DNA from: Lentisphaerota bacterium
Lineage (GTDB): Bacteria > Verrucomicrobiota > Kiritimatiellia > RFP12 > UBA1067
Assembly: GCA_015061765.1 (NCBI GenBank)
Contig: SUVZ01000249.1
Location: 1 to 6,027 of the forward strand
Reading direction: 5' to 3'
Length of the DNA stretch: 6,027 nt
Shown here: piece after piece, positions 1 through 5,677 of the stretch
How positions within the stretch are numbered: position 1 is the stretch's first letter
How the letters are laid out: each line of letters starts with the position of its first letter
The notes under the pieces: generated by a model
Told to the model about the DNA's origin: nothing
The model's input: the letters and a program-made list of their open reading frames with translations, nothing else
Databases searched by the model: none
Translations under genes and position numbers: made by a program

Positions 1-902
1 CATTCCTCGCCGCTGTTATATCCGCTGCCTGTACCCGCCCTGCACGCATACTCCCACTGGGCCTCGGTGGGGAGATCCAGTTTCAAACCGGTCAATGCCC
101 GCAATTTGAGCAGGGCACCGCTTACGACATATCCATCCTGCGGCCAGACGCAATCGGTACCGCGCAGGGCCTCATACGACAGATTCTCCACCGGCGACCA
201 ATTCGCGTCATCGTTTCCGCGGAAATTCGATCCCTCCCATCCACCTCCGAGATACCCCCCGGTCATATTCCAGTATTGCTTCTGGGTAACCGGATACACA
301 CCGATGTAGTAGTCGTTGGTCAGGACCACATTGTGCGTAATGGTGCTTGTCTTGGACTTGTCAGAACCGTCATAAACGTCGCCGACTTCGCCCTGTATCG
401 GCGACCCCATCCTCCAAACCCTGCCAGTGGCATGGATACGGCGCATGACAAAATGCGTAGTCTTGTAGATCCTGTTGGTGATATCATACGGCAAGGCATC
501 CTCACAGGGATAATAGCTTATCCCATTCGTCACCGTCAGATCGCAGACAAGGTAGTCCGGCGGCGAATGCTGAGACCATGTCGTGATCTTCGCCGACAGC
601 GAACCGTCCGCGATCAGATTGCCGGGAAAGGATTTCGCCGGGAACCAGCAAATGGTCTTCCCCTCGCCGGACGAAACCTTGCGGTTCACGTCTCCTACGA
701 GCCGTTTGAGGCAACCCGCGCCTACGGATACGCCATTCGTCGCCACATCAAGCGTTACAATCGCATCTTCCTCAAGATCATAGGTGACTGTCACACGCGC
801 CGTGGCCGCATCCTGCGAAACCGCAACATTGGACACCATCGCATCCGCATACGCATACGCGCATACAGATACGGTAAAGAAAATTCCTGTCAAAGATTTC
901 AT
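1..902 (-). CDS. Secreted SUMF1/FGE-fold protein, C-terminus cut by left edge
   Basis: The frame is open from an ATG at 902 down to base 1, giving 300 residues without a stop. Residues 1 to about 20 form a signal peptide ([21 protein letters not shown]), so the protein is exported. Residues about 22-125 are a beta-rich N-terminal domain with GDVNRK at 70-75 and WFP at 86-88, the same positions as in the upstream neighbour. The SUMF1 fold begins near 145 ([15 protein letters not shown], then [17 protein letters not shown]) and includes [18 protein letters not shown] at 277-294. The C-terminal third, where formylglycine-generating enzymes carry the two catalytic cysteines, lies outside the window, so activity cannot be judged. 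The gene is last of the three visible in its operon, 14 bases after its paralogue, with an AAAGGAGGTG ribosome site. Family membership is clear; the role is unknown, possibly a secreted structural, binding or modifying protein. Confidence 0.9.
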   Translation of the reverse strand, partial: MKSLTGIFFTVSVCAYAYADAMVSNVAVSQDAATARVTVTYDLEEDAIVTLDVATNGVSVGAGCLKRLVGDVNRKVSSGEGKTICWFPAKSFPGNLIADGSLSAKITTWSQHSPPDYLVCDLTVTNGISYYPCEDALPYDITNRIYKTTHFVMRRIHATGRVWRMGSPIQGEVGDVYDGSDKSKTSTITHNVVLTNDYYIGVYPVTQKQYWNMTGGYLGGGWEGSNFRGNDDANWSPVENLSYEALRGTDCVWPQDGYVVSGALLKLRALTGLKLDLPTEAQWEYACRAGTGSGYNSGEE

Positions 903-907
903 TTCGA

Positions 908-917
908 CACCTCCTTT
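908..917 (-). promoter_or_regulatory. Strong Shine-Dalgarno for the distal SUMF1 paralogue
   Basis: Read on the minus strand this is AAAGGAGGTG, a near-perfect anti-16S complement, five bases before the ATG at 902 (seven after the GGAGG core). Its first A is the last base of the upstream gene's TGA stop, so translation of the two paralogues may be coupled. It fixes the start of the edge-truncated gene. Confidence 0.8.
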
Positions 918-2248
918 CAATTCTTCTCCGTATCAACCCTGCAGAACAGCCTGAATCCGAAATGCTGCGACGTATCGTCGTCAGGTGCGGCATTTCGTAT
1001 GCGCGAGGCGCTGCGGGACCAGCCCGATCCATAGAAATGGCTTCCGCTTCTCGCCGCGCGTTTAGAAAATTTCCCGTCTGCATTATCCGGACCGTCCGGA
1101 GCGACGGTCACTGCGCCATTCTCCCATCCTACCGCAAACGTGGCACGATAATCATCACCACCGCTCCACCAATCCAGGCAAAGCTCGAACAGATTGCCGT
1201 GGCAATCGTACAGATTCCAGTTGTTCGGTTTCAGCAGTCCGACAGGCATTGGAGCGTTGCGGTTCGGTTCGTTGTATTGCATCCAACCCACCTCCGCCAT
1301 ATTTTTGTCAGGATGCCGCGATGTCGTATCAGAACATTCCTTGCCGCTGTTCAACGAAGAACCGGTTCCCGCGCGGCAGGCATATTCCCATTCCGCCTCA
1401 GTGGGCAGATCCAGCGACTCAATGCCCGTGAAATCCCGTATCCTTCGCAGTACGCTGTCGGCCTTCACGGCATGTCCACCCATGGGCCATCCTGGAAATT
1501 CACCGTCGACTGCGCCGCGCAGACCGTCATACGCAATATACGCAACCGGCTCCGTCAGCCAATGTTGGACGTTTGCCCCGTATGCGCCCTTCATCGTACC
1601 GGTCATTCGCCAGTACTGATGCCTTGTGGTCATGAAGATCGCCGCATAGTAGTCGTTCGTCAACGACACCATGTGCCCTGTTTCATTGTTGAGTATATCT
1701 GCCTTGGTAGAACCGGCGCTATTGCCTGTGGCACAATTCTCTCCGTCGGGGTAGGGCTGCCCCATTCTCCAGACAACCCCTGCGGCCGGTATCTTGCGCA
1801 TGAGCAGGATATCCGTCTTGTAGATGTCGTTGGTGATGCCGAAGGGAATCTGTCCGGCTGACGCGTAGTAGCGGCGCGAATTCTTCACGGTCAAGTCCAC
1901 CGCCATGAAATCGGGAGGATTGTCGAGAGGCCATGCCGTAAGCCTCGCCGAGACCTTGCCGGACACCGTCAATCCGCTCGCCGCCGGGAACCAGACGATC
2001 CTGCATGAGTCGCCGGCGGCGATTTTCCGGTTCACGTCCCCCACAAGCGTAACCAGCGCAGTATCCGGCACGGCTACCCCGTCAACCAGCATTTCACAGG
2101 TGACGATCGCGTCGGCGTCAAGCGAGTAGGATACCGTAACGTTTCCGGATGCCTCGAACTCCGAAACCTCGACATCCGTTATTGCCGCCAGCGCATGTCC
2201 ACCAGCGAATAATGCGGCTGTCGAAAGAAAGGACAAAAGAATTCTCAT
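917..2248 (-). CDS. Secreted SUMF1/FGE-fold protein without the catalytic cysteine pair
   Basis: A complete 443-residue protein. Residues 1-21 are a typical signal peptide ([21 protein letters not shown]). Residues about 23-125 form a beta-rich N-terminal domain (GDVNRK 70-75, WFP 86-88, DLTVKN 118-123). The SUMF1 domain spans roughly 140-437: [18 protein letters not shown] (196-213), [16 protein letters not shown] (281-296), [21 protein letters not shown] (341-361) and a final GFRLF (431-435). In true formylglycine-generating enzymes the segment after GGS carries two catalytic cysteines. Here that segment reads [17 protein letters not shown] (400-416) with no cysteine, so sulfatase activation is unlikely. 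Many exported SUMF1 proteins are not FGEs, and the name 'sulfatase modifying factor' should be read as a fold name only. The start is supported by a Shine-Dalgarno eight bases upstream. It is the middle gene of a three-gene operon, with a paralogue downstream. Confidence 0.93.
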   Translation of the reverse strand: MRILLSFLSTAALFAGGHALAAITDVEVSEFEASGNVTVSYSLDADAIVTCEMLVDGVAVPDTALVTLVGDVNRKIAAGDSCRIVWFPAASGLTVSGKVSARLTAWPLDNPPDFMAVDLTVKNSRRYYASAGQIPFGITNDIYKTDILLMRKIPAAGVVWRMGQPYPDGENCATGNSAGSTKADILNNETGHMVSLTNDYYAAIFMTTRHQYWRMTGTMKGAYGANVQHWLTEPVAYIAYDGLRGAVDGEFPGWPMGGHAVKADSVLRRIRDFTGIESLDLPTEAEWEYACRAGTGSSLNSGKECSDTTSRHPDKNMAEVGWMQYNEPNRNAPMPVGLLKPNNWNLYDCHGNLFELCLDWWSGGDDYRATFAVGWENGAVTVAPDGPDNADGKFSKRAARSGSHFYGSGWSRSASRIRNAAPDDDTSQHFGFRLFCRVDTEKN

Positions 2249-2256
2249 ACCGTCAT

Positions 2257-2262
2257 CTCCCT
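2257..2262 (-). promoter_or_regulatory. Shine-Dalgarno of the middle SUMF1 gene, overlapping the upstream stop
   Basis: On the minus strand the junction reads TAGGGAGATGACGGTATG. The AGGGAG ribosome site begins inside the TAG stop of the small secreted protein and lies eight bases before the ATG at 2248. This supports both the start choice and co-translation within one operon. Confidence 0.7.
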
Positions 2263-2590
2263 ATCTGACAATGAAGGAAAGCCCGCGCGGGAAGGAGTTC
2301 ATCGGGAAGACGGATGACTCCTGTTCCGAAAAAAGACGTGAGTCGAACGGCAGGTCCGCCGTGCCAAGCGTAAGCGCCACATCCAACGGACAGCGCCCGA
2401 ACGACGCAAAGCCGTCTTGCGGCTCCGAATCGACAGGTTCGCTGGCGACGGACTCGATGCGGTTCGTCACCTGCTGCCAGAAATCAGACGGCCATTCCAC
2501 CCCGGCGGCACAGAGGCTTCCCGCTGCGCCAAGGCAGATGCCCAAAGCAACTGCAGGCAGCGTCAGGTAGGATCTCTTTTCATGCACCAT
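2261..2590 (-). CDS. Small secreted protein of unknown function, first gene of the SUMF1 operon
   Basis: I do not recognise the family. The frame can be extended upstream, but the ATG at 2590 is the best start: an AAAGGAG site ends nine bases before it, and the protein then opens with a clear signal peptide (MVHEKRSYLTLPAVALGICLGAAGSLCAA, cleavage probably near residue 29). This gives 109 residues. The mature part of about 80 residues has an aromatic, helical-looking start (VEWPSDFWQQVTNRIESV), a short acidic proline-containing linker (about 49-60), and a C-terminal part with DVALTLGTADLPFDSRLF and the ending FPRGLSFIVR. No catalytic motif, repeat or membrane segment is visible after the signal peptide. 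It precedes the two SUMF1 paralogues by 12 bases and is read from the promoter at 2640-2648. A partner or substrate role for the SUMF1 proteins is a guess from position only. Confidence 0.78.
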   Translation of the reverse strand: MVHEKRSYLTLPAVALGICLGAAGSLCAAGVEWPSDFWQQVTNRIESVASEPVDSEPQDGFASFGRCPLDVALTLGTADLPFDSRLFSEQESSVFPMNSFPRGLSFIVR

Positions 2591-2599
2591 TTTAAACAA

Positions 2600-2606
2600 C
2601 TCCTTT
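2600..2606 (-). promoter_or_regulatory. Shine-Dalgarno fixing the start of the small secreted protein
   Basis: The minus strand reads AAAGGAG followed by TTGTTTAAA and ATG, a nine-base spacing. It favours the ATG at 2590 over longer in-frame starts, which would also lie inside or upstream of the predicted promoter. Confidence 0.75.
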
Positions 2607-2639
2607 CTATAGAACCCAATCTCTCCGAAAACACCCGCC

Positions 2640-2648
2640 ATTTTATCA
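2640..2648 (-). promoter_or_regulatory. Extended -10 promoter of the SUMF1 operon
   Basis: On the minus strand the sequence is TGATAAAAT, an extended -10 (TGn plus TAAAAT). No good -35 hexamer is visible at 16-18 bases upstream; a TTGTTT lies 14 bases upstream. Transcription would begin near 2633, giving a leader of about 43 bases before the ATG at 2590. The box continues as GGC, matching the divergent promoter on the other strand. Confidence 0.55.
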
Positions 2649-2678
2649 GAATTCCGTGAAAACAACGCCGCATCCGCA

Positions 2679-2696
2679 ACTACCCTGTCGGGTACT
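2679..2696. promoter_or_regulatory. Imperfect palindrome between divergent promoters, candidate operator
   Basis: The core is TACCC-tgtc-GGGTA, perfect over five base pairs. The arms extend to seven (ACTACCC and GGGTACT) with one mismatch. Its centre is about 46 bases before the predicted start of the kinase transcript and about 55 before that of the SUMF1 operon, positions typical of activator sites. The facing TACCC half-sites recall the inward-facing TAC half-sites of NarL-type regulators, although the spacing is two bases shorter than NarL 7-2-7 sites. The gene downstream encodes such a regulator, so autoregulation is plausible but unproven. Confidence 0.35.
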
Positions 2697-2717
2697 CCCA
2701 AGAGGAGCCGCGCCTTG

Positions 2718-2726
2718 TGATATAAT
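2718..2726 (+). promoter_or_regulatory. Consensus extended -10 promoter of the two-component operon
   Basis: The sequence is TGATATAAT, a perfect extended -10 (TG, one base, TATAAT). No clear -35 is seen, as expected for this promoter class. The usual start distance of six to eight bases after the hexamer falls on 2732-2734, directly at an in-frame ATG. The mRNA is therefore predicted to be leaderless or almost so. Confidence 0.65.
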
Positions 2727-2733
2727 GGCCATC

Positions 2734-4839
2734 ATGGTTTTCCGATCCACAGCCGTTTCGTGCCTTCTTTACGCCATACTTGCGTCAGCACCGCTCATGG
2801 CAGACGTACTGACGTCAATTGCGGACATAAACGCTCTCGACCGGAGATATCCTTCAGAGTCCCACGGAGCGCTGATCGAAGGCTCTGTAGATGGACGAGC
2901 CAGAAAGGGATTCGCCATCAAAGGCCGTTCCGGAAGAATCCGGATAAAAAACAGGCGTTGCCCCGCGCCGAAGCCGGGAAGTCTCGTCCGCGTTGCCGGA
3001 TATGTGCAGATAGACCCGTTCGGAGACGTCTCGGTGGTCGCCACCAACATTGTGCATCTGGCCGACGGCAATCCGCCGCCGATCGTGCCTGTCACACCGT
3101 CCGATCTGGAAACCGGGAATTACCATCTTGTCGCCGTGAAAGTGGAGGGCACGGTGACAAAGGCGTTCTATGACGAGATCGACAAGGGATGGAGCCGTCT
3201 TCATCTGAAGGACAATCATGGACAGGTCATCGTGTCCATATCTGACCCCGCCATATCGCAGGAGCAACTGGACGAGCTCATCGATGCAGACGTATCCGTC
3301 ACCGGCATATGCGAACACAACAATCACGGCCATCGCCGATTCATCGGCAAACATCTGAATGTAGACAGCAAGGATGACATCCGGATAGTCAAGCCAGCCC
3401 CGGCGGACCCCTTCAGCCTTCCGCGGATAAACATCGTCACAGACCTGGCCCGCCTGCCTCAACGAAAATTCATCCACCGTCAATGCATTTCGGGACACAT
3501 CGTGGCGACATGGGGCGGCAATCGACTCATGCTTCGGGCGCATGACGGTTACCACATGCAAGTCTCTCTATCTAAGCCATTTCCAGGGCTGACATCCGGG
3601 ACGCCTGTCACCGTAGCTGGATTCCTGCAGAAGGACGCCTTTTACGTACGTCTTACCGAGGCGCTTCTGAGAATCGACACGAACGGTGTGTTCCAGGCCG
3701 AGAAGCCGTATCCCTGCACCGCCCGGAGAATCCTTCTGGGCGATGAACGCCGGTTTGGAATCGATCCCAATTTCCATGGCAGGACAATCCGCATGAAAGG
3801 CACCGTCAGGCACGTTTCGAACAGAACCCGTGGAGAATCACAGATCAGCCTTGACAATGACGGGGATATCGTCTCCGTCATTGTCGGATCCGCCGTACCG
3901 CCGGCGATCAACAGCGTTGTTGAAGTGACAGGAGCCTGCATCATGGAGATGGAACCCGAAGAGGATGGAATAAAGTTCGGCCGGCTGAAAGGATTCTCCG
4001 TGATACTGCGCTCCCCCGAAGACCTTAAAATCATCTCGTCGCCTTCATGGTGGACACCGCAAAGGCTTCTTGCGGTCATAATGTCACTGTTGGCGATGCT
4101 GCTTGCGATCATCGTCTGGAACCGCGTTCTCCAGCGCATCGTCGAACGCCGCAGCCGCGCCCTGATCAAATCGCAGATCGACAAGATCGGAGCTGAACTG
4201 CGCATCGACGAACGAACGCGTCTCGCGGTGGAGCTGCATGACTCGCTAGCCCAGAATCTCACGGGCGTATCCCTGCAGATCGCAGCGGCACAGACGGCCC
4301 AACACATCGACACAGCGGCGGCAGACCGCCACCTGACCACCGCAGACCGCATGCTGAAATCCTGCCGCACGGAACTTCGCAGATGCATATGGGATCTCCG
4401 GGAAGACACATTGGAGGAGAGGGATTTCGCCGAAGCCGTCCGCAAGACACTGCAACCGGTTGTCGGCACGACGCCGATCTCCGTTCGGATGGCCGTGCCG
4501 CGGGCAAGATTGAGCGATTCAACGGCGCATGCCGTGCTGCGGATCATCCGCGAACTCGTCTCGAACGCAATCCGCCACGGCAAGGCGCGTCACATCTATG
4601 TGGCGGGGAACCTGGAGAACGGCCACATGAGAGTCTCCGTGCGTGACGACGGACAGGGATTCTCCCCGGAAAACTGTCCGGGCCCCAACCTTGGGCACTT
4701 TGGACTCGACGGAATCCGCGAACGCGTCAAACGGCTTGGCGGCACATTCACCATCGAATCAGCCCCTTCGAAAGGCACATACGCCAGAATTGAGATAGGG
4801 CTGGCCCGATCACACGGAGAGAAAGGCTGCGAAACATGA
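2734..4839 (+). CDS. Membrane sensor histidine kinase (HisKA_3/NarX type) with tandem OB-like sensor repeats
   Basis: From the ATG at 2734 the protein has 701 residues. Residues 1-23 are a signal sequence (MVFRSTAVSCLLYAILASAP then LMA). Residues about 24-440 are extracytoplasmic and appear to hold four related beta-rich units (about 43-108, 132-218, 245-318, 348-430). Each has a G-x-V type strand, a 'L.L.D..G' strand pair and a 'V.V.G' strand, resembling OB folds. A membrane helix lies at about 445-462, then a charged linker. The dimerization domain has TRLAVELHDSLAQNLTGVSL with the phosphoacceptor at His502. The ATPase domain shows the N box (RELVSNAIRHG, Glu607 and Asn611), the G1 box DDGQGF (638-643) and the G2 motif GHFGLDG (654-660). 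It should phosphorylate the regulator that overlaps its 3' end. The ligand is unknown. A GTG at 2656 would add 26 residues but lies upstream of the promoter and has no ribosome site; the ATG at 2725 lies within the -10 box. Confidence 0.93.
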   Translation: MVFRSTAVSCLLYAILASAPLMADVLTSIADINALDRRYPSESHGALIEGSVDGRARKGFAIKGRSGRIRIKNRRCPAPKPGSLVRVAGYVQIDPFGDVSVVATNIVHLADGNPPPIVPVTPSDLETGNYHLVAVKVEGTVTKAFYDEIDKGWSRLHLKDNHGQVIVSISDPAISQEQLDELIDADVSVTGICEHNNHGHRRFIGKHLNVDSKDDIRIVKPAPADPFSLPRINIVTDLARLPQRKFIHRQCISGHIVATWGGNRLMLRAHDGYHMQVSLSKPFPGLTSGTPVTVAGFLQKDAFYVRLTEALLRIDTNGVFQAEKPYPCTARRILLGDERRFGIDPNFHGRTIRMKGTVRHVSNRTRGESQISLDNDGDIVSVIVGSAVPPAINSVVEVTGACIMEMEPEEDGIKFGRLKGFSVILRSPEDLKIISSPSWWTPQRLLAVIMSLLAMLLAIIVWNRVLQRIVERRSRALIKSQIDKIGAELRIDERTRLAVELHDSLAQNLTGVSLQIAAAQTAQHIDTAAADRHLTTADRMLKSCRTELRRCIWDLREDTLEERDFAEAVRKTLQPVVGTTPISVRMAVPRARLSDSTAHAVLRIIRELVSNAIRHGKARHIYVAGNLENGHMRVSVRDDGQGFSPENCPGPNLGHFGLDGIRERVKRLGGTFTIESAPSKGTYARIEIGLARSHGEKGCET

Positions 4840-5456
4840 AAAAGAGGAAAGTTCTGCTTGTCGACGACCATTCGCTTGTCCGGCTCGGACTTGCCGCCCT
4901 GATCGGCTATCAGGACGATCTTGAGGTCGCAGGCGAGGCCGAAGACGGCGTTGAGGCGGTGCAGGCGGCAAGCAGGATCAAACCCGACATAATCGTGATG
5001 GATCTGATGATGCCGTGCATGGACGGAGTGGAGGCAACACGGCAGATACGCGCAAACCTGCCAAAAGCGCGCATTCTGATTCTTACGACGTTCGGCACCT
5101 CCGCAGATGTGATGCGCGCTATAGCCGCCGGCGCGTCGGGAGCCATAATGAAGGACTCCTCCAATGATGAACTGCTAAACGCCATCCGCACCGTGGCGGA
5201 CGGCGGCAGAGCCTTCTCGCCGGAAATCGAGCATCACGCCAAGGAACATCCGCTTCCCATGGAGCTCACGCAGCGCCAGATGGAAATCCTTCATTCCGTG
5301 ACAAGAGGGCTGTCCAACCCCGACATCGCAAAGCAGTTCGACATAACCGTCGACGGCGTCAAAGCCCACCTGAACGCAATATTCAAGAAACTCGGTGCGG
5401 CCAACCGGTCGGAAGCGATAACAATCGCCCTCAGACGTCATCTCCTGAAACTGTGA
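4836..5456 (+). CDS. NarL/LuxR-family DNA-binding response regulator
   Basis: A complete 206-residue protein with two domains. The receiver domain (about 4-120) has the acidic pair Asp10/Asp11, the phosphoacceptor Asp56 (VMDLMMP), Thr84 (LILTTF) and Lys106 (IMKD), so all residues for phosphotransfer are present. The LuxR/GerE helix-turn-helix (about 143-203) begins at LTQRQMEIL and includes GLSNPDIAKQF, VKAHLNAIFKKL and NRSEA, the usual signature. Its ATG overlaps the kinase's TGA (ATGA), with a GAAAGG ribosome site nine bases upstream, so the two are translationally coupled and form a cognate pair. It is expected to bind DNA as a phosphorylated dimer. The palindrome between the divergent promoters is the natural candidate site, but its targets are not shown by the sequence. 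Confidence 0.96.
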   Translation: MKKRKVLLVDDHSLVRLGLAALIGYQDDLEVAGEAEDGVEAVQAASRIKPDIIVMDLMMPCMDGVEATRQIRANLPKARILILTTFGTSADVMRAIAAGASGAIMKDSSNDELLNAIRTVADGGRAFSPEIEHHAKEHPLPMELTQRQMEILHSVTRGLSNPDIAKQFDITVDGVKAHLNAIFKKLGAANRSEAITIALRRHLLKL

Positions 5457-5482
5457 CGGCCCCGCTCCCCATCGTTTAAGCA

Positions 5483-5520
5483 CATCTGCCGAGATGCAAA
5501 TATGCCGCTGCCTCATATTT
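5483..5520 (+). terminator. Possible terminator: two adjacent hairpins after the response regulator
   Basis: The first hairpin is CATCT-gccg-AGATG (5483-5496). The second has perfect seven-base arms AAATATG and CATATTT around a nine-base loop (5498-5520), followed by TAGA. The first stem is short and the second AT-rich, and no long T tract follows, so this is a weak intrinsic terminator at best. Its place 27 bases after the regulator stop is suitable. Confidence 0.3.
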
Positions 5521-5561
5521 TAGAGACACTTGCAAAACCCACCATTTAACTTACATCGCTA

Positions 5562-5651
5562 GGACGACAGGAGTCCCGCCCGTTGTCCATCTTGAACAGA
5601 CAGGATGACTGTTCTCCCGGTCTTGGCGTCCAGACTGTTCACGACTGAACA
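5562..5651. repeat. Cluster of three short inverted repeats, possibly a degenerate REP-like element
   Basis: The first has arms GGACGAC (5562-5568) and GTTGTCC (5582-5588), pairing over seven positions with one wobble. The second has arms GAACAG (5594-5599) and CTGTTC (5609-5614), with a further CA/TG pair inside. The third is TGTTCA-cgac-TGAACA (5636-5651). Read on the minus strand the first unit could encode TTGGTPVVLA, a peptide I recall from spurious frames over dispersed repeats in Verrucomicrobia-related genomes. This is from memory only. Alternatively they are terminator or processing hairpins for the convergent rmlC transcript. Confidence 0.4.
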
Positions 5652-5677
5652 CTTCACCGTCACGACTAATGCCGCGG

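Larger units (their letters stand above)
5457..5677. other. Convergent intergenic region rich in short inverted repeats
   Basis: Only short open frames occur here, without ribosome sites or recognisable products. The region separates the plus-strand two-component operon from the minus-strand rmlC. Five inverted repeats are visible. The two on the left may end transcription of the regulator operon. The three in 5562-5651 resemble a degenerate dispersed repeat. Confidence 0.6.

Noticed and set aside
276..1034. A 252-codon plus-strand frame over the left end
   Set aside because: It runs antisense to the edge-truncated SUMF1 paralogue and crosses the intergenic junction; the Arg-rich product shows no domain.
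962..1861. A 299-codon open frame on the plus strand across the SUMF1 gene
   Set aside because: It is antisense to a complete SUMF1 gene with signal peptide and conserved motifs; its own product is Arg/Pro/Ile rich without a recognisable domain or ribosome site.
917..2248. Annotation as an active sulfatase-modifying formylglycine-generating enzyme
   Set aside because: The catalytic cysteine pair is absent and no sulfatase gene is visible in the window; only the fold is supported.
2591..2701. Longer in-frame start for the small secreted protein
   Set aside because: The extension would begin upstream of the extended -10 at 2640-2648 and would place the signal peptide internally, whereas the ATG at 2590 has a good AAAGGAG site.
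2656..2733. Upstream GTG start for the kinase, adding 26 residues
   Set aside because: No ribosome site, placed upstream of the predicted -10, and it would bury the signal peptide behind a proline- and cysteine-containing extension.
3642..4583. A 313-codon open frame on the minus strand inside the kinase gene
   Set aside because: It is antisense to the kinase, including its H box, and its Ser/Arg-rich product has low-complexity composition typical of a shadow frame.
5530..5560. A possible promoter (TTGCAA and a TTACAT-like box) on the plus strand
   Set aside because: The spacing is short (about 15 bases), and no plus-strand gene follows within the window.
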